The notes: a model not told the origin generated them from the letters alone. 64,000 bases of DNA from Haliclona indistincta (GCA_964017065.1 OZ024787.1:7735899-7799898); one strand, 5' to 3'. Positions 35,201 through 43,009 are shown, numbered from the stretch's first letter. Numbers and translations are program-made.

Positions 35201-37721
35201 CTGGTATTACTGGGCTGGTGAGCTAGGTGATGCTGTGTCTGATGTAGTCACATTTCTTTATGTACTGCCTTCATCTATCACTGTTGAATTGGCTGTTATC
35301 TGTGCTGTTCCTCTTGCTGTGATCATCATCAGTGACTGCTTGTGTCAACAGTGGTTGGACAAGACTCATAAGGTCACTAACCCCATCAAGCTCATCATAC
35401 AGGTACTCAACTACACTAGGAAGCACAGATACCCTGAGAGACGCAGTGCCTTCACCTATATTGATGAGGAACAGCCAAAACGAATGGACTATGGCAAGGA
35501 GAAATTCGGAGGACCCTTCACTGAGGAGGAGGTAGAGGATGTCAAGACTGTCCTACACTTGATTCCCTTAGTCATATGCTTGCATCTCAGTCTTGGTTAT
35601 CTATCAGATACTCCAATGTTAAGCATTTTTACTGAAAATGGCAGCTATACTGATTCTTTGATTGGTGATGCATTTGAAGATTGGTTGATTCCTCTACTAC
35701 TGATTCCGTTCTATCAACTCGCGCTGCGTCGGTGTAGTTATGGTTGTAATCCAAGTATGTTAACATGCATTGGTGCCGGCATGTTTGTGTTTATAGTATG
35801 CTTTATATTATTGTCTGCATCAGCACTATATGGTGTAATAGTCTCAGATGATGTACAAAGGTATCTCACTTGTCTAGCAGCTAATACCACAGCACCAGAT
35901 AGTTATGTGGAGTGGTACTGGAAAGTTGGACTTATTGTTTTATATCGTATCGGTTATACTTTGTCCAACATTCTGGTACTTGTGTTTGTCATTGCTCAGT
36001 CACCGGACAAGATGAAAGGTCTTGTGTTTGGAGTAATGATGGCTACTAGAGGCATTGTGAATTTTGCTTGTTCTTTTCTCATTGAATTTACATTGTGTTA
36101 CGACGTCATAAAATCATTCTCTCTTGTTGTACTGTTTGTGGTCTTCCTGGTCCTTTCCAACTGCTACACACTTCGTGAGAGGAACAGAGAGATCAACATA
36201 CAGGCCATAGTGGAGGAACACTATGAGAGGTATCTGGATCAGGAGGAGGAGTACATGAGAGGAAATCAACAATAATTGATTTACTAACTCTCAGACTGAT
36301 TATAACAAGACATCATGTCTTACTTGTATCAATTCTGAAATGTTTACATTAATTGTCTTTAATGTATATGCGTGGGCGGAATCAAAAGCACTGCGCTTCC
36401 TGTAAATCACGTATTTCGTGATCTCCGCCCACCGTACAATATCAGCGTTATATTGAACGTGCTTTAATTCCCATATAGCACGCTGAGACAGCCATTCACA
36501 AGAAATCGCTTGTCGCAACATAGCTGCTGTTTGCAGGCATATACTTTAAATCACTTAATGTAGGTAAGGAGTGCTCTACGTGATTTATGGCACGAGGGGT
36601 GTGGTCGAGTGGCTGATAAAGCAGTCGGCTTTGCCTCGTGCTTTATCAGCCACTCGACCACACCCCTCGTGCCATAAATCACGTGGAGCATTAAAAAAAT
36701 AATAATTTGTTTATTTCTGCCATTGAATGTAATAACACTCATCTGCTTTGGGCAACTAACATAGGGTAGTAGTTACCATTATGTTACACTGCTGATCACA
36801 CTTCTGTCTCCATTAGGTTATTACATCAGGAAGGTGTTCTCTCTCAGTCTTGCTCTATTGCTGGCCTACCTCAGCATTCCTGTGGTGCAAAACCTTTTCT
36901 CTTCCAGGCAAGTCATGAATACAAGCTTTGACACATTCAGAATTGTGAACACTTATGGTGCCTTTGGCAGGTGAGTGCAAATGATTCAAATAGAAATTGA
37001 TCATTTATTTGTTTTTCAATTCATAGTATTACTAAGGAACGTAATGAAGTGATTATTGAAGGCACCCATAGCGCTACTCTGGGATCAAACGCTGAGTGGA
37101 GAGAAATTGAGTTTCATTGTAAGCCAGGTAGCATTCACCGGAGACCCTGCATCATCTCTCCATACCACTATCGCTTGGACTGGCTGATGTGGTTTGCAGC
37201 CTTTCAGGTAAGAATTTGTTACTCCCTTTTTCTTATCAAGTATCATTTATTTTAAGACCGGTTATATCGTGCAGTAACAATTGCTAATAGGTGTCAATGT
37301 CTGAATCTAGCCTTTACTTTTCTTGCTCAATCATACAAGTTGGTATATAGGAATTTTGACCTATCAGCTTCTCTTTCCACAGAACTACCAGTATAATCCA
37401 TGGCTGCTGCATTTCTGTGGTAAAATACTAGCTGGAGACCCTTCAATCAACTCATTGATTGCCCACAACCCTTTCCAAGATGAACCACCAAAGTAGTAAC
37501 CACAATATCGCTCATTGCACTTCACTAAAGCTCCTCTCACTCTCTCTAGGTTTGTGAGGGCCCTACACTACAGATATGAGTACACTAAACTGGGCAGCAA
37601 GGAAGCAGAATCTGGTCAGTGGTGGAAGAGGAGAGTGATTGGAGAATATCTTCCCATTGTATCAGAGGCTAATCTAAGAAAAGTAATCGAAAACCAGGGA
37701 TGGAAGTGGTACCAAGGATAG
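21209..37721 (+). CDS. LMF1: Lipase maturation factor (LMF1/LMF2 family), 11 exons
   Basis: This gene encodes an ER multipass membrane protein required in vertebrates for folding of lipoprotein lipase and related lipases. The exons I assembled are 21,209-21,440; 21,550-21,871; 22,181-22,191; 22,244-22,392; 22,569-22,633/4; 22,686/7-22,854; 23,285-23,456; 36,817-36,970; 37,027-37,207; 37,383-37,492; 37,550-37,721. They give 578 residues, close to vertebrate LMF1. Family hallmarks include FVAFFVALNQNKELLG after exon 1, YSFGWESQLLETGFL across the micro-exon, GLIKIRGDQCWKDLTC, QPVPNPLSYYLHQSP, and YHYRLDWLMWFAAFQ with NPF in the C-terminal domain. The N-terminal about 60 residues are charged and cytosolic. 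Intron 7 is 13.4 kb and contains two other genes. All but one junction is GT-AG; the exon 5/6 junction is not. Whether it is closer to LMF1 or LMF2 is not decided here. Confidence 0.9.
21905..22150. repeat. (CTCA)n microsatellite in LMF intron 2
   Basis: Long runs of CTCA with interruptions (CAGTCGCTTA and TACT variants) fill most of the intron before the 11-nt exon. Apparent Ser-Leu-Thr-His open frames here are artefacts of the repeat. Confidence 0.9.
22181..22191 (+). other. LMF1: 11-nt micro-exon of the LMF gene
   Basis: The sequence after a ttctttctag acceptor is GTACTCATTTG, followed at once by a gtgaga donor. It joins a TG-ending exon to a GT-starting exon to encode W-YSF-G, exactly the residues expected before WESQLLETGF in this family. 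Phase is conserved on both sides. Confidence 0.85.
23232..23282. repeat. CT-rich microsatellite at acceptor of LMF exon 7
   Basis: A (CT)n tract runs straight into the ctag acceptor of exon 7 and serves as its polypyrimidine tract. Confidence 0.85.
23477..25551. mobile_element. About 2.07-kb element with long diverged inverted ends
   Basis: The sequence from ccatgagccagagccc at 23,477 to about 23,640 returns in reverse complement at about 25,415-25,551. Shared blocks include gagggactaaggt, ggtatcat, atgatagcat, and agcttttg...gttttatca. Identity is moderate with indels, so the copy is old. The interior has no open frame of note but holds a minisatellite (24,095-24,400). No clear target duplication is seen. 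Confidence 0.6.
24092..24402. repeat. Minisatellite, 14 copies of a 20/22-bp unit
   Basis: Fourteen units read agcaggagcattctgtacct, with or without an extra AT at the end. Long (22) and short (20) units are mixed without a simple order. The first unit has agcaaaag in place of agcaggag. Confidence 0.92.
25560..26300. other. LMF intron 7, no gene seen
   Basis: This is AT-rich intronic sequence with only short open frames lacking family features. I see no repeat structure worth naming. Confidence 0.6.
26309..26910. mobile_element. piggyBac-like MITE with TTAA ends
   Basis: The left end reads TTAACCCTTTAAGGC and the right end reads CACTAAAGAGTTAA, which is its imperfect inverse. Both lie at TTAA, as expected for piggyBac-type insertion. 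The interior (26,485-26,545) is unusually GC-rich and forms a hairpin from runs of G and C (AAAGGGGGG pairing with CCCCCCTTT) followed by a second (AGGGGC...GCCCCT). An open frame of 61 codons (26,576-26,761) has no recognisable features. Confidence 0.6.
26911..27623. other. LMF intron 7 / 3' flank of membrane gene, no gene seen
   Basis: This is AT-rich sequence between the TTAA element and the stop codon of the antisense membrane-protein gene. No gene or clear repeat is visible. Confidence 0.6.
27624..31085 (-). CDS. Beta-helix ectodomain, multipass membrane protein, 1,153 aa
   Basis: This single-exon gene is nested antisense in intron 7 of the LMF gene. The protein opens with a signal peptide (about 1-20). 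It is followed by about 500 residues with many short beta-rich repeats and N-glycosylation sites (NNTGIDGGGLAVYG, NNTAKQKGGAIFVDN), the pattern of a right-handed parallel beta-helix. A Cys-rich EGF-like region lies at about 665-765 (GTLCGRCQNGLSL...NNCIEC). Several hydrophobic helices from about 768 to 1,095 follow, then an acidic cytosolic tail with Ser/Glu clusters. I count roughly seven to nine candidate helices. The layout fits an adhesion- or GPCR-like receptor family that is abundant in sponges and cnidarians and not functionally characterised to my knowledge. Ligand and signalling are unknown. The start ATG at 31,085 is chosen because it directly begins the signal peptide. Confidence 0.8.
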   Translation of the reverse strand: MATNSIILLLVLSISCPCSTRDVYILPSEGEHCPGTPCYNINTFGKLADYFSDSSGLVVHFLEGTHLLDLQELVVFTSLTNAVFEGNGRMEQGFHETVWQSTVVIKCTEHSSTGIAFVISSNITFRYITITNCGADMTDFCQTFNFCDGSLGYFAIDQGIFIDHVSIQNGTGNGLLIETNGVDLIITDSSFAQNYIYRYFEGGNIVILYSDQFNCNPQSYMYNLLILNTNASFGDSESKHTDGILISLSQKTYTVGIVLDSVIAYCNKGIGNIVIDAVEHEMPTYNLTIDNLISSGANGYALQINSYNVYYKQCPAIKNSSLDSIIAIVNSMFSYNNNDNGKPVVLFNLVRVRFTTRIVIRATTICNNIGQYGLKLNLYSYHYQTLFFVTLDNFTADNNSWPYDGDRFYSTIYAVFVTSLVLNNVSITNNNMTGLFVYRTAVVVNGTTLFHNNTGIDGGGLAVYGESYLVLNSNSILNFTNNTAKQKGGAIFVDNQKVLGLCFLQYSDDTHKKVTITGNTADVAGSFLYGGANIECIQLLHRIFDYSKQTGPSVISSEPFDVCFCDQNNTIDCYHSQLALTAYPGEEINISVVTVGQQKGVTPGILQIKPQHITVAVTELHNTSAMNCTTIALKPIYKIYTLNVFSIESSKLLNITFLDCPFGFIVSNKTRYCDCEGLRHTFGTIICDAATKMITRQGDIWIGNFSDCVIAHTPCPFDYCNTAQVSFSFTDPNPQCALNRTGTLCGRCQNGLSLALGSNNCIECTQFSYLALIIPFAAAGFGLVALLMVLNLTVSIGTINGIIFYASIVKISESTGIFFPNGPIPVLSQFIAWLNLDLGIETCFYPGMTAYAKVWLQFVFPLYIWFIIATIIVLCRYSTWLSNKIGGNVVQVLATLILLSFTKIFRTFAPALTWITLPCKNASTTVWYVDGNVPYFSIEHYILIAAAVLFLLLAVPYTLALLFDVVIEKYLTRIMLFRRQWIKFKPFVDAYHGPYKDKCRFWTGLLLLVRMSFTLVSLHLDTFGTLIFITASTTVLLSLLVSFKGVYQNDYLDILECSSFLNLGLLSALAAVYQRHNNNEQVVTIISVSAALVTFIGVLLYHVYLRFFYNFFKSCIKNEESESLLNGEESGAAEQLVEPTSSEVCIRRESLIY
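31086..31696. other. LMF intron 7, no gene seen
   Basis: This is the 5' flank of the membrane-protein gene on the left and intronic sequence on the right. A partial inverted repeat around gctgcatg at 31,495-31,545 is noted; no gene is visible. Confidence 0.55.
31697..32175 (+). pseudogene. SLC15/POT-like transporter 3' fragment (copy 8)
   Basis: Only the last third of the gene remains: a decayed IISDD.QRYF stretch, the block AQSPDKMKGLVFG at about 31,890-31,930, FVVFLVLSKCYT after a frame change near 32,000, and the acidic tail (NREINIQAIVEEHYERYMDQ) to 32,175. It lies inside LMF intron 7 on the same strand as the intact copy at 34,737. Confidence 0.85.
32200..32856. other. LMF intron 7, no gene seen
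   Basis: This is non-coding intronic sequence before foldback element E; no repeat or gene is evident. Confidence 0.5.
32857..34081 (+). mobile_element. Foldback/hairpin-ended non-autonomous element, copy E
   Basis: This is the most complete forward copy. The left hairpin is GATTTC-TATC-GAAATC, the end box is GATGTATGGTTGTG on the outer arm, and the mirrored inner arm reads CACAACCCTACATC. Head arms are about 145 bp with a short loop (about 33,005-33,065). The tail has paired CACGTG sites (near 33,611 and 33,635), a GAA run (33,821-33,840) and a CCGCCATCTTG block. The right end has AACCCTACAT followed by the terminal stem AGGGACGCAC pairing with GTGCGTCCCT, loop TACC, ending at CCCTAA. It lies in LMF intron 7. 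Confidence 0.85.
34082..34736. other. 5' flank of intact transporter copy 9
   Basis: This is non-coding intronic sequence between element E and the nested transporter gene. No recognisable promoter motif or repeat stands out. Confidence 0.5.
34737..36275 (+). CDS. SLC15/POT-like proton-coupled transporter, intact (copy 9)
   Basis: This intact single-exon gene of 512 residues lies in LMF intron 7, on the same strand as its host. The start (MAEPQVSLSS) differs from the MAGSTRVSQ start of other copies, but WKQWWRRSPNTCCSKK follows as in the family. The POT motif is GWFADVKFGRYK (about 74-85). The SDEL block reads IIGDTSDEL, with Asp where others have Ala. The loop carries EEEVEDVKT (about 262-270), and the tail ends RYLDQEEEYMRGNQQ. 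As in its relatives no ExxER motif is visible in helix 1, so peptide transport is a family-based guess. Expression from inside a host intron would need its own promoter. Confidence 0.85.
   Translation: MAEPQVSLSSCHSSWKQWWRRSPNTCCSKKILLLLLWQALLSFSWSMFFEIEKLYNPLAVNLGQLFLILAPVAGWFADVKFGRYKVVNFASFVTFFASIFLFLGIITSGVASTLLLAVGSLLVYIGLTCYPIAMLPFISDQIIGDTSDELSAVVCWYYWAGELGDAVSDVVTFLYVLPSSITVELAVICAVPLAVIIISDCLCQQWLDKTHKVTNPIKLIIQVLNYTRKHRYPERRSAFTYIDEEQPKRMDYGKEKFGGPFTEEEVEDVKTVLHLIPLVICLHLSLGYLSDTPMLSIFTENGSYTDSLIGDAFEDWLIPLLLIPFYQLALRRCSYGCNPSMLTCIGAGMFVFIVCFILLSASALYGVIVSDDVQRYLTCLAANTTAPDSYVEWYWKVGLIVLYRIGYTLSNILVLVFVIAQSPDKMKGLVFGVMMATRGIVNFACSFLIEFTLCYDVIKSFSLVVLFVVFLVLSNCYTLRERNREINIQAIVEEHYERYLDQEEEYMRGNQQ
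36276..36571. other. LMF intron 7, last part, no gene seen
   Basis: This is 3' flank of the nested transporter. No gene or repeat is visible before the palindrome. Confidence 0.5.
36572..36690. repeat. Near-perfect palindrome with tRNA-like arm
   Basis: Two arms of about 52 bp (36,572-36,623 and 36,639-36,690) are almost perfectly complementary around a 15-bp spacer. The left arm contains GTGGTCGAGTGGCTGATAAA, resembling the D-arm and A-box region of a Ser/Leu tRNA. No complete tRNA can be folded. It lies in LMF intron 7, about 130 bp before exon 8. Confidence 0.75.
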
Positions 37722-38378
37722 CTACATATTAATTTTGTTAGATTTTTGAATGACTTTAAAATATATTAAAATATCAATTTGATTTCACACAATCATTTTA
37801 TTGAGCTACTTGCATGCATAATTGGTAACCGTAAATACATTTACTTGTGTCAACTAATTCTCCACCAACTGAGTCCATGCTTTATGTGCCCATTACATGC
37901 AGATTACATACAGATAAAGAGCTCAGTTATTTTGTCACTGAATGAGCTTAGCTAAACATGCAGATGCAGGACACATGTCATTTATTATTCATGCACAAAA
38001 TGGCCTAGTGCCAGGCCAAGATATATTTGCAGATGTCTGTATTCAGAGTTTGTATGGCACGACTCTTCTGCAGTGTATAAAAGGATCACACATGTGTTAG
38101 CTATAGTCTTTTCGAACCTGCTCATTTCCTACATGGACTTGTTTCTGCTTTTTGTGTTTCTTGACAAAATACAGGACTGCATGGTGATCACTTTGATGTG
38201 CCAATACTAAAACAGATTGTGTTTTGTTACAATTTGAGTCTATGCATGGCCGCGGTTATAATCTGTTTACTTGATGTATTAACAAAAGAGATCAAACAGC
38301 ATTGATATCTTGACCACTAGTCGTAACAACAAATCCAGCAAATAACTAGCATGCAAACACACTAATTTGAGTATGTAC
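37722..38378. other. Convergent intergenic region LMF / copy 10
   Basis: This lies between the LMF stop codon and the stop codon of the minus-strand transporter. A weak match to the array flank (tgccaggccaagat) lies near 38,010. Nothing else is visible. Confidence 0.5.
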
Positions 38379-39941
38379 TTATTGAGTCATTGTATTGTCG
38401 ATTATCTTTCTGTACTCCTCTTCCTGGTCCATGTACCTCTCATAGTGTTCCTCCACTATGGCCTGTATGTTGATCTCTCTGTTCCTCTCACGTAGTGTGT
38501 AGCGCTTTGAAAGAACCAGGAAGACCACAAACAGTACAACAAGAACTAATGATATTGACAAGTCATAACACAAAGTGAACGGTAATAAGAAGGTACTAAC
38601 AAGCATAACAAAACCATCAAAAGCCATTGATATTCCAAAAACAAGCCCTTTCATCTTGTCTGGTGACTGAGCAATAATGAACTCCCAACGAAGAACACGG
38701 ACTACTATTTTACCAATATCGTACAAGATGCATGGACCAAGTTTCCAGTACCATTCCATGTAATCACCTGGATTAGTAGCATTAGGTGCTAGTGCTGTAC
38801 AAGATAAGTATCTTTGTACATCATCAGCGACTGTTACCCCAACTAATCCTATTGCTAACAATAAGATATGTCCAAGTATGCACACAAACAAGCCTGCACC
38901 AATGCATTGTAACATACTTAGACTAATGTTTTGTAAATATCGGTGTAGTACGAGTTGGTAAAATGGAATCAGTAGTACAGGGAACAGCCAAGATACGATT
39001 GCATCATTCAGAAACAAAATGCTTTCGTTGTTATTGAATACATATATCACAGGATGAATCAATAAAATAATGACATTGAGGGTCAAGCATATGACCAAAG
39101 GAATCAAGCGCAGAAAAGTTTTGACATCCTCTACCTCCTCCTCTGTGAAAGGTCCTCCAAATTTTTCCTTGCCATAGTCTATTCTTTTGGGCTGTTCCTC
39201 ATCAATATAGGTGAAGGCACTGCGTCTCTCAGGGTATCTGTGCTTCCTAGTGTAGTTGAGTACCTGTATGATGAGCTTGATGGGGTTAGTGACCTTATGA
39301 GTCCTGTCCAACCACTGCTGACACAAGCAGTCACTGATGATGATCACAGCAAGAGGAACTGCAAAGATTAATAAACTTGACTTATCCAAAATATCGTCTA
39401 AATTGCTTGTTGAACAATACATAATAAGGATATTTGGCAAAGAAATACCTAAATACTGTCCCCAGCGATACCAGCGTACAACTGCACTAAGCTCATCTGA
39501 AGTGGCACCAATTATTTGATCTGTCAAGAAGGGAAGCATTGCTGCTGACATACATGCGTAGCCAAACCCAACTAAACATGTTGCTAATGATAACAGCACA
39601 GTACTGTGTGAAGAACCTTCACTAGTGAAAAATGCCATATAGTACAATATGCTGGCTGGAAAGGAAACAATAAATCCAAAATTCATAACTTTATATCTTC
39701 CAAACCTAACATCAGCAAGCCAGCCAATCAAAGGAGCAAAGGTACTTGAGAGAAACATTGAAATAGATAAAACAAGATCGTCAACATAAAGAGTAAGTAA
39801 TATCCAAGAAAACACAAACAAAAATTGCCATGCCAGTAGCAGCAGTATCTTCTTACTACACCAGGTATTGGGTGATCTCCTCCACCATTGCTTCCATTGA
39901 CTATGATCAGAAAACTGTGATACTCTAGTAGAACCAGCCAT
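38379..39941 (-). CDS. SLC15/POT-like transporter, intact and divergent (copy 10)
   Basis: This intact single-exon gene of 520 residues is the most diverged intact member. The N-terminus (MAGSTRVSQFSDHS) and the cytosolic loop (DCLCQQWLDRTHKV to EEEVEDVKTF) match the other copies almost exactly. The membrane segments differ strongly: helix 1 reads WQFLFVFSWILLTLY, and the motif is GWLADVRFGRYK, with LTDQIIGATSDEL following. The last block reads QSPDKMKGLVFGISMAFDG, and the tail ends YRKIIDNTMTQ. The uneven divergence suggests either strong constraint on the loop and tail or partial gene conversion. A changed substrate is possible but unproven. Confidence 0.85.
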   Translation of the reverse strand: MAGSTRVSQFSDHSQWKQWWRRSPNTWCSKKILLLLAWQFLFVFSWILLTLYVDDLVLSISMFLSSTFAPLIGWLADVRFGRYKVMNFGFIVSFPASILYYMAFFTSEGSSHSTVLLSLATCLVGFGYACMSAAMLPFLTDQIIGATSDELSAVVRWYRWGQYLGISLPNILIMYCSTSNLDDILDKSSLLIFAVPLAVIIISDCLCQQWLDRTHKVTNPIKLIIQVLNYTRKHRYPERRSAFTYIDEEQPKRIDYGKEKFGGPFTEEEVEDVKTFLRLIPLVICLTLNVIILLIHPVIYVFNNNESILFLNDAIVSWLFPVLLIPFYQLVLHRYLQNISLSMLQCIGAGLFVCILGHILLLAIGLVGVTVADDVQRYLSCTALAPNATNPGDYMEWYWKLGPCILYDIGKIVVRVLRWEFIIAQSPDKMKGLVFGISMAFDGFVMLVSTFLLPFTLCYDLSISLVLVVLFVVFLVLSKRYTLRERNREINIQAIVEEHYERYMDQEEEYRKIIDNTMTQ

Positions 39942-40242
39942 GATCTAAGACAGCAAAAGTACTGGGCAGGTTTTATGAACTCAGTACCAGTGTTGTATAC
40001 AACCTGATTGTCCAGACTTGGGGCAAATGTGCAGTCAGTGAAACTTGTGCACAGGGATTCAAAGACACTGTACCTGCACTATACTGATAAAATTGCTGTT
40101 CCAAATCACTTTTTAGTCACTTCAACTCAGCAACTAGTAAACCACATCGCTTGTTTTGCAAATCCTTATAGAAGATTTATCAACAATATAGATTAGAAAG
40201 TAAAGTAAAAAAGTTTTAATAAAAAAAACTAAAAAGTGTAGG

Positions 40243-40437
40243 GATGATGCTTGCAAAAGTAAAGGAACAAGATGGGATGATGCTTGCAAAAGTAAAGGAA
40301 CAAGATGGGATGATGCTTGAAAAAGTAAAGGAACAAGATGGGATGATGCTTGCAAAAGTAAAGGAACAAGATGGGATGACGTTTGCAAAAGTAAAGGAAC
40401 AAGATGGGATGATGCTTGCAAAAGTGAAGTACGTATG
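40243..40437. repeat. 33-bp tandem repeat, left arm of element F
   Basis: There are six units containing gatgggatgatgcttgc and aaagtaaaggaacaa. Unit 3 has a GAA variant and unit 5 a GACGTTTGC variant. The same order is mirrored in the right arm at 40,845-41,035. Confidence 0.9.
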
Positions 40438-40525
40438 TAAAAGTCCCAAGTATCCCTACATCAGCGGCTTGCTGCGATGGCGTGTAACTGACAAATGCGG
40501 AATCCTCTTCCTATACCTTTTACAA

Positions 40526-40804
40526 CCGTCAATTACTTAATCGGACTGTGTGACAGTGTCTTCCAAACCACAGATACCTCTAGTTATTCACAACTGTCAA
40601 CTACTTCATCGGACTGCGTCCTCCAAACACAGATACCTCTAGTTGTTTAATTTACAACCGTCAATTACTTCATCGGACTGCGTCCTCCAAACACAGATAC
40701 CTCTAGTTGTTTACAACCGTCAATTACTTCATCGGACTGCGTCCTCCAAACACAGATACCTCTAGTTGTTTACAACCGTCAATTACTTCATCGGACTGCG
40801 TCCT
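40526..40804. repeat. 59-bp tandem repeat, loop of element F
   Basis: About five units each contain caaccgtcaattacttcatc and cggactgcgtcctccaaac. The first is the most diverged, and the last three are almost identical. Confidence 0.85.
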
Positions 40805-40844
40805 CCTTCAAGCCGCTGATGTAGGGATACTTGGGACTTTTACA

Positions 40845-41035
40845 TACTTCACTTTTGCAAGCATCATCCCATCTTGTTCCTTTACTTTTGCAAACGTCAT
40901 CCCATCTTGTTCCTTTACTTTTGCAAGCATCATCCCATCTTGTTCCTTTACTTTTTCAAGCATCATCCCATCTTGTTCCTTTACTTTTGCAAGCATCATC
41001 CCATCTTGTTCCTTTACTTTTGCAAGCGTCATCCC
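40845..41035. repeat. 33-bp tandem repeat, right arm of element F
   Basis: This is the reverse complement of the left-arm array, with the same order of variant units. Confidence 0.9.
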
Positions 41036-42352
41036 TACACTTTTTAGTTTTTTTTATTAAAACTTTTTTACTTTACTTGTTCCTGTTACTTTTTTTATCA
41101 CTATCAGTTTGAACTTATTAGCTGTATTCTAGCTATGCTAGCTCTTATTTCATTTTTTACAACTCTGTGAGCAGCAGATACTAGTCTAGTAGATCAGAAG
41201 GTTAATAGCCTCTAGACAGAGAGTCAAGGAACATGGAATGTTATTATCGGCAATCACAAGAATAATGAAAAGGTTTAAATTAGTTAGAGAGGTTGAGAGT
41301 ATGAGTTGACAACATGATATTTCTTAGCACTGTGATGGATGAAGAAAGACTAACACTAACAACTCAGTGTATGATGCCATGGCTATAGTCCGTAGACTAG
41401 TCCCAGGCTTGCATGTTGATGTTGATATCACGATCACAGAGGCTTCTAGCTTGTTACAATGTCCAGTTGTCAACAGCACGGGGTCCTATGGGTATAGCCT
41501 ACGCCGGGTAGTGTAAGAAACTAGTAGCCTATGCCCCAGGCTGAGATCGGGTAGCCACCGTCGTCCGGTTCGCGCCTGCCGTGGGTCATGATGTCAGCAT
41601 AGACAGATCAGTGCTACCCAGGGTATAGTATACTGCTTGTTCATACCTCTAGGCTCTACCTTGCGCGCTGAAGCGCCCAGAGCAGAGAGAAAGCGACAAC
41701 CGAGTTCAGTTTCAAAACTGATGTGGGCGGAGTCAATGATCAGCAGCGACAAGAGGGTTAATTAATGGAATCGCTCTAACTGTCCAAAACCCATGTTTTT
41801 CAAGGATTATTCGTTTCTTGTAGTGTTTGATGCCTATCTAAGAAGTAAGTGCACTACCCCAGATGCATACACATGCGATGGTGCAGGTTTGGTAGTGATT
41901 CGTTCACTCAGGACAGCGCTAGGCTTACTGAAAGAAGAAGAAGAAGAAGAAGAAGAAGAAGAAGAAAGAAGATGAACAATTCGCGTGGGCGGCGATTTTA
42001 GTTTACCACTTTAGAAACGTCTGCCAGCTTCGCCAAAGATATTTTCTTGCTCAGAACAATCGTCTGATCAATCCTAGATGTCTGGAATCTCGAGAAACGC
42101 TAAAACAGCGAAGATCTGCAACGGCTCTCTGAGAGTCGCCATCTTGATTTTCGTCGTCAAGCAAGCAGTCCCGGCGACTTTCATAGACTTCCTGCAAGCG
42201 CTCGCACTTCAGATTCCCTCAGAGATAGTTAAAATGCAGTAGAAATGTATAACAGTAGAGATATGTGCGAAAACTCATTTTCACACATGAGTAGCCGCCA
42301 TCTTAGTTCGAGGTCATCCCTACATATCATTGCCGATCGGCAATGATAATAA

Positions 42353-43009
42353 GTCTGTGTAACATAAAAACTGCTAAAACTATATAATGTGTGTATGTTA
42401 CCATGTGAGTTTTTCATAACCATACCCTGTGTGTATAAGTGTTGCAGAAAGTCTGAATTCATGTTTATCTCTTGGGCAAGCCATATACAGTACAGTGCAA
42501 GTTACTTCTGAATTCTGAGATCCCGATTACAACAGTCATGGCAAACAGTTGTAGTAATGATAACAGACTACCCTTGCTTCGATATTTCAGAGGCTTGGTT
42601 CACCCACTGATACTGTTTATAAACTACAAATGTGCGTGTGTACTGTACACGAATATCATGGATGTCAAACGCAAGCACGTAGTCATTAATGCACATTGCA
42701 GGGTGCCAGGCCAGAGAACACAAATCCAAACTCATTGTAGAGAAAATTAAACAATCACCAGGAGCCCATAAAGAGAAGGAGTATTCATGTACTCAAGACA
42801 AGTCTGCTAATTTTGTATCAACATACACTCGTTCATACAGAAAGTACACATAATTATGATGACTACTGTATTATAATTAATTTTGATGAAAATATCCTGA
42901 GATCAAACAACAGAAAAAATAATAAAACTGAAGCAGTACAATAAATTAAAATTAAAATGCTGTCAGAAAGCATTATCATTATTATACTAAACGATTCGTA
43001 ACATTGTGG
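42353..43009. repeat. Flanking duplicon of the transporter array, copy 4
   Basis: This is non-coding flank homologous to 4,200-4,782 and 7,859-8,407. It carries an uninterrupted version (42,425-42,445) of the site where element A is inserted. Confidence 0.7.

Larger units (their letters stand above)
40200..42352 (+). mobile_element. Divergent foldback/hairpin-ended element, copy F
   Basis: This is a larger relative of copies A-E. The head is a palindrome with arms of about 270 bp (about 40,200-40,472 and 40,805-41,080), each containing six 33-bp repeats. A spacer of 59-bp tandem repeats separates them. The left end forms a small AT hairpin (AGTTTT/AAAACT) followed by TGTAGGGATGATG. The inner arm ends read ATCCCTACATCAGCGGCTT. 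The tail (41,081-42,352) has a GAA run (41,933-41,962) and a CCGCCATCTTAG block, and ends with TCATCCCTACAT followed by a perfect hairpin (ATCATTGCCG pairing with CGGCAATGAT). Paralogous flanks (6,560-6,590) lack it. Confidence 0.75.

Noticed and set aside
36572..36690. A functional tRNA gene
   Set aside because: Only an A-box-like half is present and it is inverted-duplicated. There is no B-box or acceptor-stem pairing.
40216..40540. Repetitive 11-residue protein repeat (DGMMLAKVKEQ)
   Set aside because: It is the translation of the 33-bp repeat in the arms of element F. Frames exist on both strands and in both arms, which fits DNA repeats rather than a gene.
40243..41035. CRISPR-like array (regular repeats)
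   Set aside because: Units are adjacent without unique spacers and lie in mirror-image arms of an animal mobile element. There are no cas genes and the genome is eukaryotic.
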